A stretch of 39,944 bases of DNA, from positions 5,215,162 through 5,255,105 of the forward strand of contig CP070694.1 in NCBI GenBank assembly GCA_020353355.1. Direction: 5' to 3'. This DNA is from Desulfobacterales bacterium (GTDB taxonomy: Bacteria; Desulfobacterota; Desulfobacteria; Desulfobacterales; JAHEIW01). The translations under genes were made by a program, and so were the position numbers. This document shows, in pieces, positions 1-8,792 of the stretch (position 1 is the stretch's first letter; each line of letters starts with the position of its first letter). Below the pieces are notes generated by a model that was not told the origin of the DNA, made no database searches, and was given only the letters and a program-made list of their open reading frames with translations.

Positions 1-283
1 CTAACTCGAGCCGCTTCTGGTATATCGCTTGTCGAAGATCTTCGGTGGCTTCAAAAAAAGCGCTGCGTTCTTCTTCAATTTTTTTGACGTCATCGTCGCT
101 CAAATTCCCCCAATAACCATAGCCCGGACACCCATGCTCATGATGGTACCAGCCGGGTCCATGGTGCATGCCCCGGTAATATTGCTGGCCCATTCCCCAC
201 TGGGCAACTGCGGGCGTTCCTATCCCGAAAATCGCAAGTACGGTAATCATCAAAATCTTTTTGTTTATGAATTTTCTGATCAT
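1..283 (-). CDS. Spy/CpxP/ZraP-like periplasmic protein (3' end outside window)
   Basis: Reading leftward from ATG at 283, 94 codons are visible before the window edge, so the C-terminus is missing. A ribosome site (GGAGG, 290-294) lies 6-7 nt before the start. The N-terminus is a signal peptide: basic MIRKFINKK, a hydrophobic stretch, and a likely cleavage after AVA near residue 26. Next comes a His/Gly/Tyr-rich segment (GMHHGP, YHHEHG) that could bind metal, then a charged helix (KKIEEERSAFFEATEDLR) typical of the Spy/CpxP/ZraP family of periplasmic chaperones and metal sensors. Family membership rests on this layout; the metal ligand is not known. It is divergent from the flavin-reductase remnant, and the 70-bp gap between them must hold its promoter. 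Confidence 0.75.
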   Translation of the reverse strand, partial: MIRKFINKKILMITVLAIFGIGTPAVAQWGMGQQYYRGMHHGPGWYHHEHGCPGYGYWGNLSDDDVKKIEEERSAFFEATEDLRQAIYQKRLEL

Positions 284-352
284 CTTCTGCCTCCGATTTA
301 ATTTGATTGTCATCAGATATGGCATATAATAAGCACTACTCATTAAATTGAA

Positions 353-652
353 ATGGTGAAATCAATAAGGAGGATTCTAAAGACCGATAAGTCCGGCGTA
401 TTCGAAATTTTTCACGGTGAATTGAAAAATGCGCCGATGATCAAAGCGTGTCCGCTAAATATGGAATGTAAACCCTACGATACATATGATACCCCAACCC
501 ACGATTTATTCATCGGTGAGATTGTGGAAACCTATGCAGAGGAAGCGGTGCTCACCGACGGAAAAGTTGATATCACCAAAGTGAAACCGCTGCTGTTCGA
601 CTCGTATTGCTCTTTGGTTGACTCAGATGCGTGTTTTAGATATACGCAGTAA
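353..652 (+). pseudogene. Flavin reductase (DIM6/NTAB family) C-terminal remnant
   Basis: The 99 codons match only the C-terminal part of flavin-reductase-like FMN-binding proteins. Recognisable blocks are APMIKACPLNMECK, PTHDLFIGEI and the EAVLTDGKVDITKVKPLLFD tail. Family members are about 180-200 residues, and the N-terminal FMN-binding half is absent. No upstream frame in 284-352 supplies it. The last residues (YCSLVDSDACF) look like an eroded YWSLG-type ending. An AAGGAGG at about 367 lies inside the frame and would serve no good start. This is most likely a decayed or deletion-truncated gene; whether the fragment is still translated cannot be told from sequence. Confidence 0.7.
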
Positions 653-709
653 ATAACAACTCCCCCTGGATATCGAAATCTCAGATAGTTAGCTTAAAAA
701 CGGCTTTAC

Positions 710-1402
710 ATGCAGCTTGAATGTAAAAATCTAAAATATCAGTACCCGGGTGCCAACCTGCATGTGTTTAAAGCGTTAAGCTTACAGTTGCCAGGACCGG
801 GTTTTCATGCATTATTTGGTCCCTCGGGTGTCGGCAAAACAACGCTTGCCAAAATGATTTGTGGTAAAATCAACGGATATACCGGTGAAATTACCTCAAA
901 TGACATGAATCGAATCCTTTATACCTACAATTTAGAACGAATCCCCGGCTGGTCGAGCGTTCGCGAACACTTTGAATTAAACACGCCCGTTGCAAACAGG
1001 CACATCGTTTCCGAGCTGATTCACTCATTCGGACTTCAAACCTTGATGGAATCCCGGTTTGCGCAATTATCTCTTGGGCAGCAAAACCGCACTAACCTGA
1101 CCCGGTATCTCCTGCAGGATTTTGACCTCTTGATCATGGATGAAAGCCTGGCCAACGTGGACGAAGTTACCAAAGAAAAGATCATTTTAAAAATTAAAGA
1201 TATGTTTTCTGAGCGTTGTTTTTTGTACATTTCCCATAATGTGGTGGAGGTTGCCAAATTCTGCGATCAAATTGTGGTCCTGCGCAGCCATCATCAAGTG
1301 CCGCAGGCGGTAATCCTTACCGGAAATAATCATAAAAACGGCCAACCCCTGGATAAACATGCGCTTGAGCATACCATGCTGGAGATCGTTCATGCTTCAT
1401 AG
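710..1402 (+). CDS. ABC transporter ATP-binding protein (nitrate/sulfonate/taurine-type)
   Basis: Cytoplasmic ATPase of an importer, 230 residues. Walker A is GPSGVGKTT (about 37-45), the signature is LSLGQQNR (about 121-128) rather than LSGGQ, Walker B is DLLIMDES, and the switch His lies in YISHNVVEVAK. The Q-loop glutamine expected after the RILY strand is replaced (YTYNLERIPGW), which is unusual. The subfamily call (SsuB/TauB/ThiZ-like) comes mainly from the neighbours: permease overlapping by 11 nt, then an NMT1-type binding protein. No convincing ribosome site precedes the ATG. Substrate unknown; candidates for the family are alkanesulfonates, taurine, nitrate or pyrimidine precursors of thiamine. 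Confidence 0.85.
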   Translation: MQLECKNLKYQYPGANLHVFKALSLQLPGPGFHALFGPSGVGKTTLAKMICGKINGYTGEITSNDMNRILYTYNLERIPGWSSVREHFELNTPVANRHIVSELIHSFGLQTLMESRFAQLSLGQQNRTNLTRYLLQDFDLLIMDESLANVDEVTKEKIILKIKDMFSERCFLYISHNVVEVAKFCDQIVVLRSHHQVPQAVILTGNNHKNGQPLDKHALEHTMLEIVHAS

Positions 1403-2150
1403 GCGTATATATCAATTCTTCATCATCTATTTTTTGGGCCTGGCTGCGCTGATGGTGATCAAATACGGTTTGAGTCTTTCGGATTATGTCATCCCCAGCC
1501 CGGCCGAAATATGGCAAACCGCCCGTCGATTCTTTCCAATCTATTTTGTCGCCGTAATCAACACGCTTTCGGTAGCGATTCTCGGCCATATTCTGTCGAT
1601 CTGCCTGGCGACGATCGTAGGCATTATCGGTCGCTTAACGATCTGGGTGGGTTCATTTATTCGAGTGGCGGCTTATAATATTCAGGCTTATCCCATCGTA
1701 GCGGTGGCGCCGATTATTTTCATTCTTTTGGGCGATGGCCTGTCTTCCCGGCTCTTGATCGCTGCCATGATTTGCTATTTTCCGTTGTTGCTGTCATTTA
1801 TCGGTATATTTTCCGAACCGGTTTACGAAATTGAACATTTTTTCGAATCCACCCTAAAAATGACCTGGTGGTTGCAGGTCAAAATTCGTGCGTTTGAAAA
1901 CATCAATAAATTGATAACCGTCATTGTCGGCAGTGCAACCCTGGCAATGGTCGGCACCATTGTCGCCGAGTTCATCGCAGCCGACGCCGGCATTGGATAC
2001 AGTATCCGCATTGCTTTGTTTCAGAGCGATCTGGCCAAGATTTTGGTTGCGCTTTTTCTGATCGGGGTGTGCACATCATTATACCTTGTATGGTTAGAAT
2101 GGATCGGACATCTGATCCAAAAGCGATGGGAAATTCCCGAAGGAGGTTAA
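1392..2150 (+). CDS. ABC transporter permease (SsuC/TauC/ThiX-like)
   Basis: Inner-membrane permease of 252 residues with about six hydrophobic segments. The conserved cytoplasmic loop that contacts the ATPase is visible as the stretch around ATLAMVGTIVAEFIAADAGIGY, with the EFIAADAGIGY type ending of the EAA motif of this family. The start at 1392 is preferred over one at 1359 because GGAG (1381-1384) sits 7 nt upstream and the protein then begins at its first membrane segment. The start overlaps the end of the ATPase gene by 11 nt, indicating translational coupling. With the ATPase and the following binding protein it forms a complete importer operon. Confidence 0.85.
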   Translation: MLHRRIYQFFIIYFLGLAALMVIKYGLSLSDYVIPSPAEIWQTARRFFPIYFVAVINTLSVAILGHILSICLATIVGIIGRLTIWVGSFIRVAAYNIQAYPIVAVAPIIFILLGDGLSSRLLIAAMICYFPLLLSFIGIFSEPVYEIEHFFESTLKMTWWLQVKIRAFENINKLITVIVGSATLAMVGTIVAEFIAADAGIGYSIRIALFQSDLAKILVALFLIGVCTSLYLVWLEWIGHLIQKRWEIPEGG

Positions 2151-2151
2151 A

Positions 2152-3159
2152 ATGAGACCCCAGCAACGCAAAAAATTAGGATATATATTTCTAGCCGTAC
2201 TGTTTTTCACATGTATTTACAGCTTTAGCGGTGAAGTCCTTGCCCAGGAAAAAGAAGAGGTGGCCTATCGCCTGAAATGGCTGTTTAACGTGAGTGTGGT
2301 TGGCGATCTTTGGGCAGACGTTAACGGAAACTTTGCCGCAAACGGGCTTCAGGTAGCCGTCAAGCCGGGCGGTCCCGAGCGGGATGCGATCAAAGAACTG
2401 GAGCTGGGCCGTGCCCAGTTTGGCGTGGCATCCGCCGATCAGGTTATCCGGGCCGTCTCCAAGGGTTCACCAATTGTGGTGCTGGCCCAACTGTTTCAGA
2501 CCAATCCGCTGCACTGGATCTATCGCCCCGCTAAATCTCATTTCAAAAGCCCTGCTGATTTTAAGGGACAAACCGTCGGCATTACCTACGGCGGAAATGA
2601 CGAAACCATTATGCGGGCCCTGTTGGCCAAATACCATATTAAAGAAAATGAATTAAATCTTTTCAGTGTTCGGTACGACTACACGCCGTTTTATCAGGGA
2701 AAAGTGGATTTTTGGCCGCTATATATCAATGCCCAGGCACCGATAATAGGCGCCAAATTGAAAAAAGCAGGAGAACAGTATAGCTTTGTGAGTCCTGATG
2801 ATTTCGGCATTCGATTTGTGGCCAATTCGGTGGTGACCTCCAGGCAGATGTTCGAATCCCGGCCGGACACCGTCAAACGATTTATCACCGCCCTCATTCA
2901 GGGCTGGCGGGAAGCCTTGGATCCGGCCAACAACGAACGCGCCATCAAGACCATTTTGCAGTCTGACAAAGAGACCCCGGAAGCCATTGTGCGCCAACAA
3001 CTGCCGGTTACCCGCAGCCTCATGATGCCGGCTCCGGATTTTCCGTTTGGCAAAATCGATGCGGCCGCCTGGAAGCAGACCGAAGAAATCATGCTCTCGC
3101 AAAACCTGATTCCAAAACCGGTTAATGTGGAAAAATTATTAAAACCTCCAGTTCCGTAA
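2152..3159 (+). CDS. ABC transporter substrate-binding protein, NMT1/THI5-like
   Basis: Periplasmic binding protein of 335 residues starting 1 nt after the permease stop, with AAGGAGG 5 nt upstream. Residues 1-31 are a signal peptide (RKK, hydrophobic core, cleavage after VLA). The mature part begins VAYRLKWLFN and continues with the early motif NGLQVAVKPGG, then SADQVIRAVSKGSPIVVLAQ, DFKGQTVGITYGGNDE and FQGKVDFWP-type segments typical of the NMT1/SsuA/ThiY fold. Members bind pyrimidines, sulfonates, taurine or riboflavin. An LKW start resembles pyrimidine- and riboflavin-binding members, but that is weak evidence. The ligand cannot be fixed from sequence, and no TPP or FMN riboswitch is seen upstream of the operon. 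Confidence 0.85.
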   Translation: MRPQQRKKLGYIFLAVLFFTCIYSFSGEVLAQEKEEVAYRLKWLFNVSVVGDLWADVNGNFAANGLQVAVKPGGPERDAIKELELGRAQFGVASADQVIRAVSKGSPIVVLAQLFQTNPLHWIYRPAKSHFKSPADFKGQTVGITYGGNDETIMRALLAKYHIKENELNLFSVRYDYTPFYQGKVDFWPLYINAQAPIIGAKLKKAGEQYSFVSPDDFGIRFVANSVVTSRQMFESRPDTVKRFITALIQGWREALDPANNERAIKTILQSDKETPEAIVRQQLPVTRSLMMPAPDFPFGKIDAAAWKQTEEIMLSQNLIPKPVNVEKLLKPPVP

Positions 3160-3192
3160 AGCGTTTAGCTACCAGAAGCTATGCTGCTTGAA

Positions 3193-4353
3193 TTATCGAT
3201 GGTGTAATACATTCCCCAATCGGCGAGCACCCTCTTCTAATTCATCACGCGAAAACATGGTAAAATTGACACGGCAATAGCGCTCCCCCCCACCGTTTGC
3301 AAAAAACAGGGTTCCAGGTATGTACGAAACGCCCGCAGCCTCCGCGGCAGGTAAGAACGAAGCGCTATCTATTTGCGCTGGCAATCGCAACCAGACAAAA
3401 AATCCGCCCTGGGGTGTCACCCAGCGGCAATCTTGGGGCAGATGCTCTTCGAGGGCATTTACCAGTACATCGCGGCGCTCTCGATAGGCATTGCGTAATG
3501 TATAAATTTGTTGATCCAGCAGTCCCAACTCTATGAATGCAGCCGCAACGTGCGCCGTAAAGTGATTCAGACCGCCGCCGCTATCCAATACTCCGCTTTT
3601 CACACAACGCCGAACGATTTCGGGCGAAGCCAACATCCAGCCCAGGCGCAATCCCGGTGCTAGAATCTTGGAAAAAGAACCCAAGCGAATTATCGATCCT
3701 GACGGTGCCAAGCTATAAATCGATGGCGGTGGCGGTCTATCGTACCACAGCTGGTAATACACATCATCCTCGACCACGATCAGTTTAAATTGCTGAGCCA
3801 ACTCTGCCAGGGCTCTGCGTCGCTCAAGCGTTAAGGTAATGCCACTGGGGTTGTTGAACGTCGGCACAAGGTAGAGCAGGCGTGGGGGCCTTCCCCGGCG
3901 TTGAAGCGACGTTAGTGTTTCTTCGAGGGCATCCACATTCAACCCCTCATCGTCGCTGGGCACCGATACTAACTCCAGACGGTGATCGCGCATCACGCGC
4001 AGCGCCAGGTGATATGTTGGGGACTGCACCAATGCCATATCGCCGGGTTCCGTCAACAGCATACACAGCATATCCAGTGCTTGCGACGCGCCTCCCGAAA
4101 TCAAAACCTGCTCCGTGGCTGGTGGTGTTTCGCCTTGCATACGCCCCAACCAAGCACACAATTGATTGATCAAACAACCCGGTCCTTGCTCAGCCCCGTA
4201 AGATAATGCCCGTGAAGCTTCACGTTCGAGTATGACTTGCGTAGCCTGCAGAAACCCAGCGGCTGGCAGCAAAGCCAGATCAGGATGCCCGGCTCTGAAT
4301 TCGATAATCCCAGGACGAAGGTCGTATTGTACGTCGGGTAAGGTTAACATCAT
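3193..4353 (-). CDS. PLP-dependent aminotransferase, class I/II (LysN/2-aminoadipate type)
   Basis: Cytoplasmic fold-type I aminotransferase of 386 residues. Seen: SGGASQALDMLCML (cofactor phosphate region), PTFNNPSG (Asn of the NPSG motif), VVEDDVYYQLWY (Asp contacting the pyridine nitrogen), SFSKILAPGLRLGW with the Schiff-base Lys, and a late Arg in YCRVNF for the substrate carboxylate. There is no N-terminal GntR domain, so it is an enzyme and not a MocR regulator. The start at 4353 (MMLTLPDV) is chosen because the 32 residues upstream look unlike the family; GGAAAG precedes it. It runs convergent to the ABC operon. Substrate (aminoadipate, aromatic or branched-chain amino acid) is not decidable. 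Confidence 0.85.
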   Translation of the reverse strand: MMLTLPDVQYDLRPGIIEFRAGHPDLALLPAAGFLQATQVILEREASRALSYGAEQGPGCLINQLCAWLGRMQGETPPATEQVLISGGASQALDMLCMLLTEPGDMALVQSPTYHLALRVMRDHRLELVSVPSDDEGLNVDALEETLTSLQRRGRPPRLLYLVPTFNNPSGITLTLERRRALAELAQQFKLIVVEDDVYYQLWYDRPPPPSIYSLAPSGSIIRLGSFSKILAPGLRLGWMLASPEIVRRCVKSGVLDSGGGLNHFTAHVAAAFIELGLLDQQIYTLRNAYRERRDVLVNALEEHLPQDCRWVTPQGGFFVWLRLPAQIDSASFLPAAEAAGVSYIPGTLFFANGGGERYCRVNFTMFSRDELEEGARRLGNVLHHR

Positions 4354-4632
4354 CTTTACTTTCCATTCCCTGTTCACAACGGTGATGCAGATATTTGGAA
4401 TTGACACGTTTACACTGGATATCCTTTTATCATCTGTTGCGCAGATCAAACAATAATTTTCTGTCAGTGAAACATCAAACGAACGAACCTAAATTTCTCT
4501 TGACAAATACTGAAGATATTAAAAATATGGGCCAACTCGTTGAGGATAAATAATCAACTCCAAGACACCGAACAGACCGTAATCGTAACGATAACGCTTC
4601 TGAGAAGAATCAAAAACCAAGGAAACTCGCCC

Positions 4633-5068
4633 ATGGATAAGGTAATTGCGGTTGTAACCGGAGGAACACGGGGTATTGGGTTGGCGATCGCCAAATCTTT
4701 AGCTAAACGCGGTGCCTCTGTTGCGGTGACATTTAGCAGCGACTATAAAGCTGCGGATGAGGCTAAACAGCAATTGGAAGGGCTCTTACGGGAAGGCACA
4801 TCAGTTTTAACGCTCAACGGCGATGCCGGCAATTCAGAGGTTGTCGCCGAGCATTATGACCTCGTTCGCGAAAATTTGGGACCGATCAATGTGCTGGTGA
4901 ACAACGCCGGCATTATGCCGATCCAATCGTTTGAAGAAATCACGATCGAAAATTGGGATAACACGATTCGGATCAACCTCAGTGGAGCATTTTACTGGAG
5001 CCGGCAGGTTGTGCCGCAAATGAAAAAACAAAAGTTTGGATGTGAATGGTGGGGCATTCATGATCTAA
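4633..5068 (+). pseudogene. FabG-like short-chain dehydrogenase with internal out-of-frame deletion
   Basis: ATG at 4633 (AAGGAAA upstream) opens an SDR: nucleotide motif GGTRGIG, the NNAG motif (VLVNNAGIMP), and NLSGAFYWSRQ. At KKQKFG (about 5033-5038) homology stops: the catalytic Ser and the YxxxK region are missing. Immediately after, in the +1 frame, 5039-5068 reads D-V-N-G-G-A-F-M-I-stop, the exact style of a FabG C-terminus. About 90-100 codons between these blocks have been lost and the join is out of frame; the original frame runs on to 5082 with unrelated residues. The product cannot be an active reductase. The next gene's ribosome site lies just downstream, so the pair was probably one operon. 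Confidence 0.85.
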
Positions 5069-5096
5069 TTTTGGAGGATTGAATGGAGGAATAACG

Positions 5097-5495
5097 ATGA
5101 TCAAGGGTATCGGCCATTTGGGTATTGTGGTACAAGACATCGAAAAAAGCCTGAAAGCACTATCAAAAATCATTGAATTTGAAATGCCTCTGATTCGCGA
5201 GTTTCCTGAAAAGAAAATGAGGTGTGCCCTTCTGGAATTGAATGGACTCGGATTGGAGTTTATTCAAGATGACAGTGACGATGGATTTCTGGGTCAGTTT
5301 CTAAGGGAAAAAGGAGATGCGATTCATCATTTTTGTTTAATATCCGACAACATCGCCGAAGATGTTACAACGCTGAAGCAGCGCGGGATTGATATGCGGG
5401 ATCAACAGCCCCGAACCGGTTTGCGCGGAAAGCAAATTGCAATGACCATGCCGAATGCCTTGAACGGCATAACGATTGAACTGTCCGAACCTTAA
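5097..5495 (+). CDS. VOC/glyoxalase-fold protein, methylmalonyl-CoA epimerase-like
   Basis: Cytoplasmic protein of 132 residues with two beta-alpha-beta-beta-beta units. Start 5097 is chosen because GGAGG (about 5086-5090) sits 6-7 nt upstream. Metal ligands of the epimerase family can be aligned: His in GIGHLGIVV, His in GDAIHHFCL, and Glu in ITIELSEP. The PRTGLRGKQIAMTMP segment matches the epimerase PRPGAHGK region. Epimerases interconvert (R)- and (S)-methylmalonyl-CoA in the propionate pathway, but no mutase is present here. Its partner gene is a broken FabG-like reductase, so it may act on another acyl or hydroxyacyl compound. Confidence 0.75.
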   Translation: MIKGIGHLGIVVQDIEKSLKALSKIIEFEMPLIREFPEKKMRCALLELNGLGLEFIQDDSDDGFLGQFLREKGDAIHHFCLISDNIAEDVTTLKQRGIDMRDQQPRTGLRGKQIAMTMPNALNGITIELSEP

Positions 5496-5665
5496 TTCGG
5501 ATCTGAATAGCAAATTCCATTTTATGCCGCCGGTTCACCCCGAGTGATGTTGCTGCTCACAGCAGGTGGCTTTTCGCGTTTGACTTCGCTAACGGATTTT
5601 GATTTACAAGTCTTTAAATAACTAATATATCAATAAAACTGCTCAAATTATCATTGGAGACACAA

Positions 5666-7009
5666 ATGCCCTCAACTAAAAAAGACCATATTCTGAGCTT
5701 TGTATTGGACAAAAAAACCCCGGCCATTGTCAAGGCAAGAGGGATCTACCTCTATGATGACCAAGGAAATCGTATCATCGATGCCAGTGGCGGGGCGATT
5801 GTCTGCAGCATCGGCCATGGTGTTGAAGAAATCGCTGAAACGCTTGCCGCTCAGATGAAAAAGGTTTCCTTTGTGTTTCGGCGGGCCTTCCACACACCGG
5901 AGCTCGAAGAGGCTGCAGCCAAGGTCTGCGAGACGACCAATGGGGATATGGACAGGGTCTTCTTCGTTTCCGGTGGTTCTGAAGCCACCGAAACGGCTAT
6001 CAAACTGGCCCGCAAATACCACATCGACAACGGAAATCCTGGCAAGTTCAGGGTCATCTCTCGCTGGCAGAGTTATCACGGCTCGACCATGGGTGCCCTA
6101 TCCTGGACCGGATTCACTTCGCGACGGGCCGATTTCACTCCCTATTTGAAAGACTTCGTGCACCTGCCGGCGACCTTTTGTTATCGCTGCTGGTATGGAA
6201 AATCGCCTGAAACCTGTGACCTGGAATGCGCTGAGGCTCTGGAAAATGAGATCCTTTGTCTGGGTCCGGAGACAGTGTCCGCCTATATCGCCGAACCGGT
6301 TTCCGGCCATTCCCTGGCTGCCGCCTCCCCGCCAAATGCACATTTCAAACGAATTAGAGAAATCTGTGATAAATACGATGTCTTGATGATCTTAGACGAG
6401 GTCATGAGCGGCGTCGGCCGCACCGGCAAATGGTATGCCTATCAACACCACGAAGCTGTCCCCGACATTATTGCGCTGGCAAAAGGCCTGAGCGCCGGCT
6501 ATTTTCCGGTGGGAGCAACCGTCGTTCAAGCCAAGATTCACGCCACCATTGCCGCCAACTCCGGTGTCTTCGGATCCGGTCACACATACTGCGGAAACCC
6601 GCTGGCGGCAGCGGTAGTTTGCCGGGTAATCGACTATTTAAAAGAGCACCACCTGATTAAGCGCTGTGCCCAAATGGGAAACTATTTAGCTGAGAAATTG
6701 GAAAGCCTGCGTTCCCATCCGACCGTGGGGGACATCCGGGGCAAAGGCCTGCAGCGGGGGGTGGAATTTGTCAAAGACAAGCAAACCAAAGAACCCTTAG
6801 ACCCACAAATGCACTTTTCCCAGCAAATCCAAGATGAGGCCTTGCTGCGCGGGGTGCATATCGAGTCCTCTTCCGGATGCGACCGGGGCCAGGCTGGTGA
6901 TACGATTATTTTTGGGCCCCCGTTTATTATAACCAGAAACCAAATCGACGATATGATCGACATCATCGACGAGACCCTGTCCGTGGTTGAGCGCCGCGCA
7001 GGTTTTTGA
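5666..7009 (+). CDS. Class III aminotransferase (omega-aminotransferase family)
   Basis: PLP enzyme of 447 residues. Start 5666 is chosen over a TTG at 5654 because GGAG (5656-5659) is spaced for the ATG. Family blocks: DASGGAIVCSIGHG near the N-terminus, VFFVSGGSEATETAIKLAR (cofactor phosphate), SYHGST, LMILDEVMSGVGRTG with the pyridine-binding Asp, and IIALAKGLSAGYFPVGA with the Schiff-base Lys. A four-cysteine insert (CYRCWYG, CDLEC) is shared with one branch of class III enzymes. It is followed 24 nt later by ilvD, so the two are likely co-transcribed. Amino donor and acceptor are unknown; possible substrates are beta- or omega-amino acids or short amines. Confidence 0.85.
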   Translation: MPSTKKDHILSFVLDKKTPAIVKARGIYLYDDQGNRIIDASGGAIVCSIGHGVEEIAETLAAQMKKVSFVFRRAFHTPELEEAAAKVCETTNGDMDRVFFVSGGSEATETAIKLARKYHIDNGNPGKFRVISRWQSYHGSTMGALSWTGFTSRRADFTPYLKDFVHLPATFCYRCWYGKSPETCDLECAEALENEILCLGPETVSAYIAEPVSGHSLAAASPPNAHFKRIREICDKYDVLMILDEVMSGVGRTGKWYAYQHHEAVPDIIALAKGLSAGYFPVGATVVQAKIHATIAANSGVFGSGHTYCGNPLAAAVVCRVIDYLKEHHLIKRCAQMGNYLAEKLESLRSHPTVGDIRGKGLQRGVEFVKDKQTKEPLDPQMHFSQQIQDEALLRGVHIESSSGCDRGQAGDTIIFGPPFIITRNQIDDMIDIIDETLSVVERRAGF

Positions 7010-7033
7010 ACCTTCGGGTGAAAGGAATGAAAA

Positions 7034-8707
7034 ATGGCTAAGCGAAGTGATTTAATGACCAAAGGACCGGAAAGAGCGCCGCACCGTGCTTTGCTGCGGG
7101 CCGATGGATTGACGGACTGGGAGCTGGAGCGACCGATTATCGGCATCGCCAATTCCTTTAACGAAATCATCCCGGGACATATGCATCTGGACAAACTGGT
7201 GGATGCGGTCAAGGCTGGCGTTTATGCCGCCGGCGGCACACCGCTGGTTTTCAACACCATCGGTGTTTGTGATGGCATCGCCATGAACCATGTTGGCATG
7301 AAATATTCTCTTCCCAGCCGGGAGTTGATTGCCGATTCCCTCGAAATTATGGCCACCTCCCATCCCTTTGATGGTCTGGTTTTGATGGCTTCCTGCGATA
7401 AAATCATTCCCGGCATGCTGATCGCTGCTGCCCGGCTGAACATACCGTCAATTTTCCTCTCCGGGGGACCCATGCTGCCTGGAAAGATTCACGGCAAAGA
7501 CACCGGCCTGGACAAAGTGTTTGAGGCAGTCGGTCGATTTTCAAGTGGTAAAATGACCCAGGAAGAGCTGGATTATTATGAATGTACGGCCTGTCCGGGG
7601 GCCGGCTCCTGCTCGGGAATGTTTACGGCCAATACCATGAACAATTTATCCGAGGCTCTGGGGATGTCCTTGCCCTTTAACGGCAGCGCACCGGCTGTTT
7701 TTGCCGAACGAATCTGGCTGGCAAAGCAAACCGGTTATCAATCCGTAGCGTTGGTCAACCATAACATAACCCCCAGAGATATTATGACCCCAGAAGCATT
7801 TTATAATGCGATTGCAGCCGATATGGCTTTAGGCGGCTCCACCAATACCGCTTTACACATCCCGGCCATTGCCTATTATGCCGAAGTGGATTTAACCCTC
7901 AAAGATTTCGGCAACTTAACGGAGAAAATCCCGCACCTGACCTCCATGGCTCCGGCAGGACCCCATCATGTCGTCGATCTATTCCATGCCGGAGGTATTC
8001 CGGCCATTATGGCCGAATTGCTTAAATCGAATTTAATCCATGCTGAACCGATGACGGTGTGCGGAAAACCGATATCAGAAATGCTGAGTGACATTCATGC
8101 CGGTATCAAAGATGTGTCTGTTATTCGCTCGACTGACAGGCCAGTCCATAAAACCGGTAGCCTGGCGATTTTAAGCGGCAACTTGGCACCGGACGGCGCC
8201 ATTGTCAAACAGGCGGCGGTGGCCGACGAAATGCTTACCCACTCCGGTCCGGCCCGCATATTCGATTCCGAAGACGATGCCTTTCAGGCTATTGTGGATG
8301 CCAAAATCCAGAAAGGTGATGTGATTGTCGTTCGCTACGAAGGCCCCAGAGGCGGTCCGGGAATGCAGGAGATGCTCTCACCGACTTCCGCATTAGCCGG
8401 AATGGGCATGGATAAAGAGGTGGCCTTGATTACCGATGGTCGATTTTCCGGGGCCAGCCGGGGCGCGGCGATCGGGCACATATCTCCGGAGGCTGCCGCC
8501 AAAGGCCCTTTAGCTGCTTTAAGAGACGGAGACATTATTGAAATCGATATTCCGAGAAAATCTCTAAATGTTCGCCTTTCTGAAGACGACATCCAAAAAA
8601 GAATTTCCGCATTGCCGGAATTTGAACCGAAAATAAAAACCGGCTATTTGGCTCGCTATGCTCAAATGGTATCCAGTGCGGATAGAGGAGCGGTATTTCC
8701 CCGCTAA
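7034..8707 (+). CDS. ilvD: Dihydroxy-acid dehydratase
   Basis: Converts 2,3-dihydroxy-isovalerate and -methylvalerate to the 2-oxo acids of valine and isoleucine synthesis. The 557 residues match full family length. Seen: [11 protein letters not shown], the cluster cysteines C121 ([11 protein letters not shown]) and C193 (CPGAGSCSG), MALGGSTNT, and [14 protein letters not shown] near the C-terminus. At the position of the third cysteine of plant-type [2Fe-2S] enzymes there is Gly48 (PGHMHL), as in E. coli IlvD. This suggests an oxygen-labile [4Fe-4S] enzyme and fits an anaerobe. No other ilv genes are nearby; its partner is the class III aminotransferase upstream. Confidence 0.95.
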   Translation: MAKRSDLMTKGPERAPHRALLRADGLTDWELERPIIGIANSFNEIIPGHMHLDKLVDAVKAGVYAAGGTPLVFNTIGVCDGIAMNHVGMKYSLPSRELIADSLEIMATSHPFDGLVLMASCDKIIPGMLIAAARLNIPSIFLSGGPMLPGKIHGKDTGLDKVFEAVGRFSSGKMTQEELDYYECTACPGAGSCSGMFTANTMNNLSEALGMSLPFNGSAPAVFAERIWLAKQTGYQSVALVNHNITPRDIMTPEAFYNAIAADMALGGSTNTALHIPAIAYYAEVDLTLKDFGNLTEKIPHLTSMAPAGPHHVVDLFHAGGIPAIMAELLKSNLIHAEPMTVCGKPISEMLSDIHAGIKDVSVIRSTDRPVHKTGSLAILSGNLAPDGAIVKQAAVADEMLTHSGPARIFDSEDDAFQAIVDAKIQKGDVIVVRYEGPRGGPGMQEMLSPTSALAGMGMDKEVALITDGRFSGASRGAAIGHISPEAAAKGPLAALRDGDIIEIDIPRKSLNVRLSEDDIQKRISALPEFEPKIKTGYLARYAQMVSSADRGAVFPR

Positions 8708-8792
8708 TCTGCTTTTGAGCCGGTCGAAAGGTTCATTAGATTTTATAAAAACAATTTCCATAACTCATTTGTGAAGACTAGGAGATTTTGCA

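Noticed and set aside
653-709. Riboswitch (TPP or FMN) before the importer operon
   Set aside because: Only 57 nt, without conserved THI-box or RFN motifs.
4500-4528. TTGACA with possible -10 before the FabG-like pseudogene, considered as a fifth copy of the shared signal
   Set aside because: No TACCAC/GTGGTA inverted repeat follows; the -10 (AAATAT) is poor.
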